NCBI GenBank assembly: GCA_000697355.1 | Contig: JNEN01001265.1 | Coordinates: 124,001 to 188,000, forward strand | Reading direction: 5' to 3' | Source of the DNA: Syncephalastrum monosporum B8922 | Taxonomy: Eukaryota > Mucoromycota > Mucoromycetes > Mucorales > Syncephalastraceae | DNA length: 64,000 nt | Part shown: piece after piece, positions 47,208 through 58,837 of the stretch | How positions within the stretch are numbered: the stretch's first letter is position 1 | Layout: the number at the start of each line of letters is the position of its first letter | The notes under the pieces: model-generated | What the model was told of the DNA's origin: nothing | The model's database searches: none | What the model saw: only the letters and a program-made list of their open reading frames with translations | Position numbers and translations under genes: made by a program

Positions 47208-49004
47208 GGCTTCTAAAATAAGATGATCTAGCCCACGATCGTTCAATTGAGCACGCTCCTATCTAGCACACAGCTGTAATAATTGCCCGTGACTCTTTTT
47301 CCTGCAATTGACCCATCTGTTCTCTGATATATGCAAATCCACTGTTTCGCTCGACTTTCGCTGTACGTTCATTGATTGAACCTCTAAATGCTTCTGGTGC
47401 AGTGCCAACGCAACCTCAAGTTATCCGAAAAGCATGCCCGTAAGTCACGATACGCTGATCCGGAGCGTAAGACAGTACCCAGAGACATGTATAGCTATTT
47501 GCAAAAGTGGGAGCGATTTACTATATACTCAGGCCGCTATGATGAGAGTATACGGGTATTTTCACAGTTTTTGTGATATATAGATCCGTCACGTACTGAT
47601 TCGATTGATGCGATTTTCTGTGGCGCTAGCTATATTTTAACATCGATTCCTTTCTAAATGACTTTATACCTAATCTACTGAAACACTTCTTCGTGAGAGT
47701 GCCTTTTACGACGCATTAGATAGTATGCAACCAACCAACCATAACATCATCAATCAGTCAACTGTATGAGCATCCGGTTTTGCCCGTGTATCGATAGTGG
47801 AATAGCAGCGGATGACGCCCTACTACAGCACCGCTTACATCAGTGGAGCCTAAGTTTTGCTCTATGGTACAGAGCCGTCTGATATGAGCCAAGCATCTCC
47901 ACAAGCATTTCTTTGACATTCTAAAAAAGTTTGCAAACTTGATAGAATCGTATGTGGCATTTTCATCCAATGTGGGTACTCAGGTCATCTCTTTCACTCA
48001 GGGGTTAGCCATCAAAAGCTTACCAACTAGATTTTTTTTTTTGCGGGAGTATATCTCGTCTCACCATCTGCATGCAATATAACTAGAATCGGCTACATAC
48101 ATGAGCGAATAAGGTAACATACTTCCATTGGGTAAAAACCAGAGTCGGGCATGTCTCACAGAAAAAGACTCCGGCGACACCGCGAATAAAGACCTTGATA
48201 CGAATAATCATACTTTTTCCTTCAATCTGGTGATCACCTTTTGGGAAAAGCAGCTACTGCGATTAGACGGATTCGGGACCGATATGAGGATTTTTTACTT
48301 TACTTTTTTAACGAGCAGCATAATCACCTGAGGGAATGACGGATAGACACATCCGTATAGAAGGAAAGACAGTAAAGCTAATAAATAAAAAGCAGATGAA
48401 GTAATGAAGTATCCATATGGCAAGTCAGTTTGGGGAAAACGGCGCTTGAACAAAAAGAAAATCATGTCAGTTACATACACAAAGAAGCATTCAGCGGATA
48501 CAAAGTTCCGAGATTTCCATCCTGACGCGCTTCTCACGTTACTTGTCGCGCGTCTGGTGAGGTGTTTTAGTGTCAGTCATCGCAAGACTACTCCGCTCTT
48601 GTGTGCAAGTGTGCGTGACACCAGAATGATAGCCGCACAAACTGTCAGGACAGCAGATGGTTGCTACGCAGGCCAGCTGTAAGCAGAATAACAGGTGAGT
48701 GAAGCATTCACGCGAGTAAGGAATATCTCAGATTTCACTTCTGTATTTAGAATAGCACCGCTACAAAATGCTCATGAGTAAGACATGCAACGCTGCTGAG
48801 TACTTAGAGGATGCACCTGCACACGTGGATATACGGTCGTTGACGATTTTCTGCGACTGAGACCCACTATATGTTCTTTTGCAGCGTGTACGAAGAATAT
48901 GTGCGAATTCATACATACATGACCATGTGGCCTCCAAAGTCTTTGTGTATTTTCTATAGCTCTGGATTAAAAAAAAAGTCGATTCATTATATCTACTGAC
49001 TAAT
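47208..49004. other. 1.8 kb without a recognisable gene
   Basis: AT-rich, with frames of 60-90 codons only (for example 47388-47576 plus, 47970-47758 minus, 48404-48682 plus). None shows a domain or continues through splice sites. No RNA gene is seen. Confidence 0.45.
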
Positions 49005-50207
49005 CTATACAAGTCTACTGACGTCTAAACCCCACCGCGATTCCAAGTGATCGAGGATAGCTGGTATACTGGAGAGCGTGTTAAAACTCTTCTTTTCGGC
49101 TTTGCTCATGATATCTTCAAACATAAACATGAGGTGATGAAGGAAAATGAACGTATTGGTGCCGTATCCAAGTGCTAATCGAACGTAGTCCTATTGTGAA
49201 AGAAAGCGTTGGCAACCTTTTGCGACTAATAAAATTAGCCCGTACCTCGATACACTCCCAAGGCGTCTGTTCGTAACCTGCAAACAAAGCCGGATTTTGC
49301 AAAAGACCTCGTGCTGACATGACACCTGAACAAGTGAAATCCAGTATGAGCAATGGGTTGAAAACGCATACGGATATCCTCACCATTAACACCTGTCCTT
49401 TCGTACATCTCATCTGCATCTTGGAGCGAGAATATACTTCCATTGGCGATAACAGGCACAGTTGCAGTCTCCTTGACGAGCTTTATGCCTTCGAAATTGA
49501 CAGGCTCCGTCGATCGTTGCTTTCGTGTTCGTCCGTGCACGGTCAAGAAGTCGACACCCACGGATTCAGCACGTCTGACAAATTCTTCTGTATCTCTGTA
49601 TACACGTGTATAAAGGGACGATGATGGTGATGACAATGCGTGCGTCAGTCAGTGTGGTGATGGTACGGAATAGCCGATTGAGTACCTGAGGTCAGGATGA
49701 ACACGGATCTTGATACTGCACGGGATGTTAACACGGTTCTTGACCTGGCGGATCATATCGCGTACGGTCTCAGGCTCAGTCATAAGAAAGGAGCCAATGT
49801 GTTCCTGGAAGGCCCACTTTTGGGGACAGCCACAATTGATGTCGATACCCCCCACATAAGGCGCTGCCAATTCAGCAGCGTCTGCCAAATCTTTGCCGTT
49901 GCTTGCCGCGAACTGAATCACAACCGGATCGTCGGCCTGATTCGTAGTGAAGTCTGAATAGCGAGCAAAATCAGAGTTCTTGAATACGTCTGCGAGGATC
50001 ATGGGGGTATAGCAAATGTCAACGTTGTATCTACAATATTCAAAAGTTGGATTAGCACCATGCGATCAGACAGTTGCATAGGTACAGTAGTTATTACTTG
50101 AGGCAGAGTTCTCGAAATGGAAGTTTGCTGTAACGGACCATGGGGGCGCATACATTGACTCGCTCCTTTGACTCGAGCACCTCGAGCGGTGAAGTTTTCT
50201 TATGCAT
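49005..50207 (-). CDS. DUS4: tRNA-dihydrouridine synthase Dus4
   Basis: FMN-dependent TIM-barrel enzyme reducing uridine to dihydrouridine in the tRNA D-loop (U20a/U20b for Dus4). The start ATG 50207 gives MHKKTSPLEVLESKERVNVC, then APMVRYSKLPFRELCLK, the first strand with the FMN-binding APMV, rather than the later ATG at 50141. Next is YNVDICYTPMILADVFKNSD and DPVVIQFAASNGKDLADAA. The active-site loop is GIDINCGCPQKWAFQEHIGS, with the catalytic Cys in NCGCP. Later come SIKIRVHPDLRDTEEFVRR, DFLTVHGRTRKQR, PVIANGSIFSLQDADEMYE and VMSARGLLQNPALFAGYEQ. The C-terminal helical domain ends GLDVSRLV. The MVRYSKLPFR and CGCPQ forms fit Dus4/DUS4L. About five exons, about 350 residues. Confidence 0.92.
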
Positions 50208-51107
50208 TCGGACGAGAAGGGAAAGGACCTTTTTTTGCTTTTTTTTTTTTTTCTGGGTCTCTGGCAGCTGACTTTTTACTTCTGCTGATCATTTTACGTG
50301 CTATTTTACTTTTTGTCTAAATGACAGACAGACAGGCACAGCAAACGGAAGAAGGTATGTGACAGTGTCACATAGGTATGGTATGGTATGGTACGTCCTG
50401 TCAGACCTTGCCGCCTAAACTGATTCATAGCATATACCGTCTCACCTATCCATGACCTACGCTATCTCACCGTTAAAAGCCATGCTCGGCCAGCAGATAC
50501 ACAGACTGTAGCCATTGAATGAATTTCATTATTTTTATTGCCAGCCCGAGTCGTTGGTAGTTGATAAAAAAAAGAAGAATCAAAAACAAACACCACCATT
50601 CCCAGTTCAGGTGAATTACGAGCATGTGCAACGTAACATTACGCCCAACCGCACAGCTCTCTTCCCACCATTTTGCGTTTTGCTTTTATTTCCATTTATA
50701 TCTATGTGAAGATGCCCAAGTGCGTATACTTGTAGAAAGTAGTAAAAACAATACCAAACAATGGAATACATACATAACAAGATGAAGCAATAAAGTACCT
50801 ACATGATGTATACAAGGAAGCGGCATCAGATTATTTCTGGCCGCAGTAGTGGCTGCATATGCATGAGTCTGATAATGGATGGGTTGTGGGAAGAACCGGC
50901 TAACGTTGTTGTACACTCTCGCTGTTGTTTTGCCATCGCCATATATGGATTCCATCCTGTCATTTTGGGGTCGCCTTCCCGATTCTTTTTTAATCCTGCG
51001 TTGAAAAGGTCCATTCGTTGTTCGTTTTTTTTTATTCTTTATTACTTTACATCTATACCACCTCGGCCTCTTTATATATATTTTTTATTTCCACTTCATC
51101 ATACCCC
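50208..51107. promoter_or_regulatory. divergent intergenic region, DUS4 / Sel1-repeat gene
   Basis: 900 bp between two divergent start codons. It contains a poly-T tract (about 50238-50251), a 19-bp palindrome (50356-50374) followed by GGTAT repeats (about 50376-50393), and TATATATA at about 51073-51080, some 30 bp upstream of the Sel1 gene start codon. No gene is seen. Confidence 0.45.
50356..50374. promoter_or_regulatory. TATGTGACA-G-TGTCACATA palindrome
   Basis: A perfect 9-bp inverted repeat around a central G. TGACA/TGTCA is the core site of TALE homeodomain proteins, so a dimeric binding site is possible. A GGTAT tandem repeat follows at once. Confidence 0.5.
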
Positions 51108-54100
51108 ATGGGCACTAATCACAGCCGACCCTATCTCGATGATCAGCAACAGCAGCCTCGTCTGCCGAAGCGGAGGGGCTCCCGCTCCTCCACAGGCTCC
51201 TTGAGCCAGCGAATATCAAGGCGCTTCAGTCGAGATCTGTCAAAGGCCACGCTCTCATCAGGGCGTGCAAGCATGAAGAGTAGTAAAAGCAGCAGCACGT
51301 CGGGCAGCAAACGTACTGCCGAGGAGCAAGACGCGCAAGAACATGACCTGCAGCAACCACAACATTTGCAAACCATGCAACATCAACAAATAATACCCTC
51401 CTCGCCTTCCCCTTCACCACCGCCACCGCCACTCGTCTCTGTTCAGCCTATCCGCACCGTTCGCCCTATCCAAAATCCCGCCGCTGCCCTGGTTGGTGGC
51501 ATGCGACGCAACAAAAAGACGCGTTACTCTCCACGGCCCTACGCCCCTCAGCAGCGTCCACAGTCCGTGCTTTCATGCGCGACAAGCGACAGCGGGGGTC
51601 AGCAGAGTCAATTTTCATCCAGCATGTGGTCCTCTGGGGGCCTGTTTTCACAAGTGGAACCCACCAGCTCTTCCATCACGACTGCCACAGACTTTTCTTC
51701 CACTATTTCTCGTCGGTCCCTATTTTGTCAAGAGTGGCCCGACGAAGCCACAGCCAAGATGCTCTCTGCCCCGCTACAGCCGCCTCCTTATGCCATTGAC
51801 GAGGAGCAGGTCGATGATGATGAGACCATGCTCTCTACTCGAGACATCTTGGACCAGCTCGCAGACGCCCCTGCCAGTTGTCACAAAATCTTTCAAGACG
51901 CCGTCACCTGGGCGCGCCGTTCGCGTTATCGTCCCACCGAAGAGGAGGATGACGACATGGAGACTCGTGCTACCATTGTCTACCAAGCCGCTGCCGAGTG
52001 GGGCTCGTCCACCAAAGACCCCTGTGCGCTTGTCTGGCAAGCACGCTGTCTCGTCGAAGGTTGGGGCACTCTCGCCGATCCCACCACTGGGTTCTCCACC
52101 CTGAAGAAGCTCGCCCACCTTGGTTGCTGGGAAGCCTATTATCCGCTATCTGTCTATTACAAGGCAGGGCTCGCCCCTGAAGAGGACGATGAGCCCGATG
52201 TAGATGCAGCCGCGCTCCATTGGTTGGAAACAGCAGCCCAGCTTGAAGACACAAGTCCGCCTGCTAGATTGATCGCAGGCATCGCTCAGTATCGGCTCGG
52301 AGAAATGCATTTCAAGGGGGAGGGCGCACTTGCAGAAGATGCCGAACTTGCGCTGCAATGGTTTCAGACAAGTGCAAAAAATGGCAATAAGTAAGCAATA
52401 GAAAAAAAAAAGGGGGGAAAGGCGGGAGATTGCATCATGCGAATCATGCGACACAAGATATTGACTTCAGATTTGAAACACTTTCAAAAAAAAAAAAAAG
52501 GTACGGCCAATACATAACAGGCATTTATTACGAACAAGGCGTCGACGTGGAGCGCGATCTGAACCTTGCTCGGCAATATCTCGAATCGAGCGCTCACCAA
52601 GACTTTGCCGACGCCCAGGCCGCGTTGGGCGTGTTGCTGATCGACCATTTCGGTGCCTACGACGACGGCCAGGCATGGCTTGAGCGCGCAGCCAAAAAGG
52701 TAACCAAAACACCGCACCCCGTTTGTTAAACGTTGCACAACTGACGCGCCGTTTATAAACAAATTTAGAACAATGGACGGGCTTTGCTCAAACTCGGCGT
52801 TTTGAAAGAAGAAGCCCACGAAGATGACCAAGCGCTTTACTTTTACAAGGCAGCGGCTGTCCATGCCGACGACCCAGTGGCCCAGTACCTCGTCGGCCTC
52901 AACTACCGCCTCGGTCAGCTCGGTCTACCCCAAGACTACAACGAAGCCGGTCGGTACCTTATCCGGTCTGCGCGTGCGGGCTTTGCCCCTGCCCAGCGCA
53001 TCGTCGGCCTCATGTTTGCCCAAGGCCTCGTCGGTGCTCGCAAGGACGAAAAGACAGCACTGCTTTGGTTTCGACGAGCCGCCTCGCAAGGTGACGTCCG
53101 CGCTTTGTGTCTCGTCGGGTCCTGCTACGAGCACGGCTGCGGCGGCGTCGATGCTGACCTCCAAGTAGCTCTCGAGCATTACCGGCGCGCGACGCGTATC
53201 CCCGGTCCCTTCCAGACCGCAGCACAGCTCGTCCTCGCGCAGCTCCTCTTACGTATGGGCCGTCATCGTGATGCCTTTGAAGGCTTCAGTCGCGCAGCTG
53301 CCACCACCCCATCTTCCTCTTCCTCTCTCACTTCCACCACGCAGCAAGTCGCTGCCCGCAAAGCCTCCCTCATGGTTGCTCGCTACCACCTTCACGGCTG
53401 GGCCAATGTGCCCAAGAACCCACAGGCCGCTTTCACCATTCTCACCCAGCTCGCTCGCAATCATATGCCCGAAGATGGCGGCGGCGCCCACTACTGGCTT
53501 GGTGCCTGCTATGAAGAAGGCGTGCCTGGCGTCTGCGAACGCAATATTGCGCAAGCTTTCAGCCATTACTTGGCTGCAGCGGAAGCTGGTGATACAGATG
53601 CAGAGTTTCAGGTATGTCAAACTTACATAATCCTATGAGAATCCCTTCTGACTCTTTTTTATTTATTTATTTATTTTACAGGTGGCATTAATGCTCTCCA
53701 ACGGCCAAGGTGTCAAGGAAGACCGCGCAGCCGCCTTTCCCTGGTACCAAAAAGCCGCCCGTAGCGGACACAAGACGGCTCTTTACAGTCTTGGTCTTTA
53801 TTATGCCAAAGGCCTGGCCAATACCCCAGTCGATCTTGCCAGGGCGCGCGTTTGTTTTGAGCGCGCCGCACGCAAAGGTGTGACATCCGCCATGACGTCC
53901 TTGGCCATGCTCTGCCGCATGTCAGCCACGCAAGGCGCGGCCGCTTCGAGCGAAGGCCTCGGTATGCGCTCTCTCCGGCAGCAGATGCAAGATCAGCAAG
54001 AGCAGCGGGATCAGATGGTGTACTGGTACCAGAAGGCCGCGGACTTGAATGACCCGGTTGCGCAGCGCGAACTTGGCATGCTCTATGATGCCGGCCTCGG

Positions 54101-56954
54101 TGTCCCGCAGAGCTATCCTAAGGCGTTTGAGCTCCTCAAGAATGCGACCGACCAAAACGATGGCCGTGCTACTCTTCTGCTGGGAAGCTACTACCAAAAC
54201 GGCTTGGCTGTCGATCAAAACATCGACACAGCTCTCGAGCTCTACCACAAAGCTGCCCGTTTGGGAGCTGCAGTGTAAGTGTTTATTACTTTTAACCATC
54301 TTTATTTATTGTACCTGCATCGTGCCCAAATCTGACCTAATTCATAATTTGCAGTGCCCCTTTTGCTGCCGCGCAAGTGTATCATTCCTTGAACCGATTC
54401 GAACAAGCTTTCGAGCAGTACAAGATTGCCTCGAACGACGCTAGCCTTGCACAGACTCGTATCGGGCGCACTTCCAAGTTCATGGTCGCTCGCTACATCC
54501 TCAGCTACGTACCGCTTCAAGCGGCTGATGACCAGACGGATAATGATGCGCCTGACACATTCCACATCTCCAACCTCGGCGGTCTCACTAAGAAAGATGG
54601 ATTCGAAATGCTTCACGCACTGGCCAACGATGATCACTTTGAGCCTTCCTTCTATTGGTTGGGTAAGATTTTCAATCATCAGTGATCCTTAGCATCCATC
54701 TCACTCCTTGTATTATCTAGGCGACTGCTACCGAGTGGGTAATGGCGTCAGTGCTGATAGCCATGCAGCTTTGCATTGGTACCTGCGCGCTGCCAAAGAA
54801 ACGAAAGAGGTTGATGCTATTCTCAAGGTGGCAGACATGTATGAATCCGGCGAAGGCTGCGACGCATCCGAGACCGACCTAGCTTTTGAATTCTACCAAG
54901 CTGCGGCTGAGCAAGGTCACCCAGAGGGTCAGCACAAGATGGGCATGGCCTACTGGCGCGGTCTCTTCCATCGTCCCATCAACCTCGGCGAGGCCGTTAT
55001 GTGGTTCACCAAGGCTGCGTCCGAAAAATATGCCGCTTCCAGCTGGGCCCTTGGCCAGATGGCGCTAGAAAATGGGGATCAAGACGTGGCGATTGCCTGG
55101 TGGCACAAGTCCATTGCGCTCGGCCATGTACCGTCGATGCGCGCCCTTGCAAGCTTGCTCCTCAACACGACCAATGACAACGACCAAGACCTACCTGACG
55201 AGAAGGAAGATGGTACCAAATTCAACCGCGCCATGGAGCTCCTCGCTGAAGCTGTACGCTCGGGTGATGCCGAGGCACTCGTCCTGCTTGGCCAGATCCA
55301 CCAAGCCAGTGCTGTCACAACCACCCCGACCGAACGCAATAGCGCCACGTCCGCCGCGTCAGCTTCCATCATGTCTGACAAGTCCTACGCGTCCGAGGAG
55401 GAAGAAGTCGAAGAGGCCGAGATGTTGCTCCAGAAGCGCCAAGAAGAGCAGGAACTCGCGACGCGTTGTTTCCAGCAAGCGGCCGCCATGGGCCACGTCG
55501 AAGCCATGTTCCTGGCTGCCCAGTCTTGGCACGCCCAGCAGCAATTTGCTGCCGCCCTTGAATTTTACGAACGCGCTGCTGCCTGTGGCCACGCCTTGTC
55601 GCGTGTGATGCGTGCCCGTTATCGAATTGCCGGCCTAGGTGGCCTGGCCGCCGACCCTGAAGAAGGCTACAAGGTAAAATGTGGATTAGTGCCTATGTCG
55701 TCTTTGTTACTCACACTTTTGCAAAAGGAATTGGTTGCCTGTGCCCAAGATGACATGTGTGTCGACGCTTACAACTCGCTTGGGCAATGCCACGAGCTTG
55801 GCCTCGGCACGACGCAGGACGACCGTCTCGCTCTGGAATGGTATATCAAGTCAGCAGAAAAGACCCAAGACGCCGAAGCCATGTTCCGTATCGGGCAGAT
55901 GCACGCCCAAGGACGCGCACCGGCCCAAAAGGAGCAGAAGCAAGAGCAGCAGCATCACGCCCTGGAGGCGATGCAATGGTTCCGTTTCGCATGCGAATCG
56001 CGTAACCATCCACGCGCTCACTACTGCCTGGGTCTCTACTACCTCCGCGGTATTACCTCCGAGGACGACCAAGAGCTCCTGTTGGCACCCGATACCGCCC
56101 TTGCCCTGGAACACTTTCATCAAGCCGCCGCCCAAAACGACCGCGACGCCATGGTTGAGCTGGGCATGCACCTCCTGCAAGAAGAGCAAGAAACGGAAGC
56201 TGTGAGCTGGCTCGAGCGTGCCGCTCAACTCAACTCAGTCGACGCCCAGCGCGAACTTGGAAAGATCTACCACGGCAGCACGCAGCAAGACTTTGAAAAG
56301 GCGTACGACCTCTTCTGCCGCGCAGCCCAGCAAGGCGACCGCACCTCGACTCTCTTCATTGGCATCTACCACGAGCACGGCATCCATGTTCCCCCGAGTG
56401 CTGAACTCGCCCAAGAATGGTATCAAGTGGCGATCCAGCTTTCGCCTGGTCAAACCTGGTGGCTCGCCGAGCTGGCGCTAGCTCGCCTGCTCCACCAACA
56501 GCACGGATTCAACAACGAGGCGTTCGCTCTGTTTCAACGGGCTGCGCCCATGTCCACGTCGGCTGGCATCATGGTGGCCCGCTATGACCTCAAGCAGGAG
56601 GAAGATACGGCCAAGCACCCCGAAGCGGCCGCGCTGCTGCTGCGACACGCCGAGGCGGGCGAGTCGAGCGTGTTCTTGCCCGTGGCCGAGTGCTATGCCG
56701 CTGGCCGCGGTCTCCCGAAGAACCTCAAAAAGGCGTTTGAGTGGTACGGCCGCATCTTGGCTCAAGATGAAAGCAGCGCTGAAGACGAGGACCTATCCGA
56801 AGCCCTGACCCGCCTTGCTGAGTTTTACCGCCTCGGCCATGTTGTGCCTGTCGACTTGGAGAAATCAATTGACCTTTACCGCCTCGCGGCCGAGAAAGGG
56901 TCCGAAGAAGCACAGGCTTTTCTTGAACAGTCCACTCTTTTAACTTCACTGTAA
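51108..56954 (+). CDS. giant Sel1-repeat protein with predicted N-myristoylation
   Basis: Seven exons (51108-52390, 52501-52699, 52769-53611, 53682-54274, 54355-54662, 54721-55673, 55728-56954) give 1801 residues. The start MGTNHSRPYLDD fits an N-myristoylation signal (Gly2, Ser6) and is followed by a basic Ser/Arg region (RRGSRSSTGSLSQRISRRFS), which would aid membrane attachment. Residues about 60-270 are disordered (Pro, Gln, Ser). From about residue 290 to the end the protein is an almost continuous Sel1-like repeat array: YGQYITGIYYEQGVDVERDL, AQYLVGLNYRLGQLGLPQDY, AQRELGMLYDAGLGVPQSYP, with linkers rich in acidic residues. Sel1 arrays act as scaffolds. Fungal chitin synthase activators (Skt5) also carry Sel1 repeats but are much shorter. 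No catalytic domain is seen. Intron 1 has two in-frame acceptors, and intron 6 (54 nt) keeps frame if retained. Confidence 0.88.
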
Positions 56955-57381
56955 TCTCTTTACATATGCGAAATCCGCCTTCCTTTCGTTATTCCATTTG
57001 TATGCTTGACCATGTAGATACCCACACTATACCTATGCATTATTATTATCTTTGTTCCCCTTATTCCTCTTTTTGTTGTATCATACCCCATGTACTGATT
57101 GTATTCTGCAACTCATAAAACTTGAAAGAAACACTGCGACTTGTTCGAGCAAGTGCGAGTCTGTGAGTCATAACTATCCACTACCGGTAGCGTCACTCCG
57201 ACCACGGTAGTTCATCTGCCGTAAACCGCCCCTGCAAAGACTGCGTGAAGGTGCACCACAGTATGAAGCGGAGTTTATGAGCATCTTTTTTATGCCAAGG
57301 GTGCAAGCCACTTACGATCTCTTTTTTTTTACTTTACCCCGGATTCGCCCGCTGAACCGCATATCAACTCTTTTCCGCAAC
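56955..57381. other. intergenic, Sel1 gene to MTD1
   Basis: 427 bp holding the Sel1 gene 3' UTR and the MTD1 promoter. A TTTTTTTT run lies about 60 bp before the MTD1 start codon. Confidence 0.4.
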
Positions 57382-58499
57382 ATGCCTGCAAAGACTGTCC
57401 TGGCCTCGACCGTGTCTGCTTCCTTCCGGTAAGAAAATGGATAAAGTGATGGTGGCTCGTATCTGAGAAAGGAAAAACAACAGTGATCAGATCAAGAAGG
57501 ACATCAAGGAGCGTCAAATCCAGCCCAAGCTGGTCGGTTTCCTCGCGAACGAGGACCCTGCCGCGAAGAAGTATGCCGAGTGGACAGCCAAGACGTGCGC
57601 CGAGACTGGCGTTACTTTTGAACTGCGCAAGGTCGACAAGCAAGACCTCGAGGAGAAGATCACCGAGGCCAACGAGGAGAAGGAGGTCAATGGCATCATG
57701 GTCTACTACCCCGTCTTTGGTGGCAAACAGGTAGACACTTGAACCCTTGACAACCCGAAGCACACGTCGCTTACGAGTATGTACAGGACCTGTATCTGCA
57801 AAGCTGTGTCAGCTACCTCAAGGACGTCGAGGGTCTCTGCCACAAGTTTGTGTACAACGTGTACCACAACGTGCGCTACTTGGATGAGGGTGAAACTATG
57901 AAGTGCATTATCCCCTGCACGCCTCTCGCTATTGTCAAGGTAAAATGCATTTCCATCGTGCACGTGTATATACATATATATATTATGTATGTTATTGACA
58001 TGCCATTGTACTTTTGCAGATTCTCGAGCACATTGGCGTCTATAACTCTGTTCTCCCCTACGGCAATCGTCTTTATGGTCGCACGATTACGGTCGTGAAC
58101 CGCAGTGAAATTGTCGGTCGTCCTCTGGCCGCTATGCTGGCCAACGACGGTGCCCGCGTCTACTCTGTCGATGTCAACGGTATCCAGCTCTTCACGCGTG
58201 GAACGGGCATCAAGCTCTCGGCGCACAAGGTCGAGGACGTCGACACCAGCCTGGAGGAAGCGGTTGGACATTCCGACACGGTCATTACAGGTGTACCTAC
58301 GCCCAACTACAAGCTGCCTACCAAGCTACTTCGCGACGGTGTCGTTGCCATCAACTTCTCGTCGTTTGCCAACTTTGAGGACGATATCAAGTCGCGTGCT
58401 TCCATCTTCGTGCCCTCGGTTGGCAAGGTCACCGTTGCTATGCTCGAGCGTAACCTCCTCCGCCTCCACGACCACCAGCACCAGCAGAAGCAGAATTAA
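57382..58499 (+). CDS. MTD1: NAD-dependent methylenetetrahydrofolate dehydrogenase
   Basis: Cytosolic enzyme oxidising 5,10-methylene-THF to 5,10-methenyl-THF with NAD, feeding one-carbon units to purines. Four exons start with MPAKTVLASTVSASFR, then DQIKKDIKERQIQPKLVGFL, KKYAEWTAKTCAETGVTFEL and NGIMVYYPVFGGKQ. The folate site is seen as ANEDPAAKKYAEWTAK (Tyr-x3-Lys) and the family feature is DLYLQSCVSYLKDVEGLCHK. The Rossmann part is LYGRTITVVNRSEIVGRPLA, then SDTVITGVPTPNYKLP. The VYYPVFGG form and the VNRSEIVGRP loop match monofunctional yeast Mtd1 rather than the bifunctional or C1-THF synthases. About 320 residues, ending HQHQQKQN. Confidence 0.94.
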
Positions 58500-58837
58500 A
58501 CATCATTATTACACCTTGTACCGCATTTAACCCACGACACACATATTTTCATTCTAACATCCCGCTTTCAACGACGCATACCATAAAGAAGACCAAGAGA
58601 GAAAAAAAAAAGAAATGATTTGCATAATGTACCTGTGAACCGCTCTGTCCCAGCAATAAAAGTTCTACAGTAAGTTTCTAGAATAAAGAGAACATGGCGA
58701 ATGTCTTTCGATTATGTTCGTGTTGCTTTGCTCAAACCTCACAGCAAAGTCATACATGCTCATACAAAAGTGACAATGGATGGTGTGTGCGCTTGTTTAT
58801 AGATATAATGGGCAGGAATTCCAGCGGAATGACAAAA
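58500..58837. other. intergenic between convergent MTD1 and SH3 adaptor
   Basis: 338 bp of 3' UTR sequence for both genes, AT-rich, with an A-run at about 58603-58612. No gene is seen. Confidence 0.45.
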
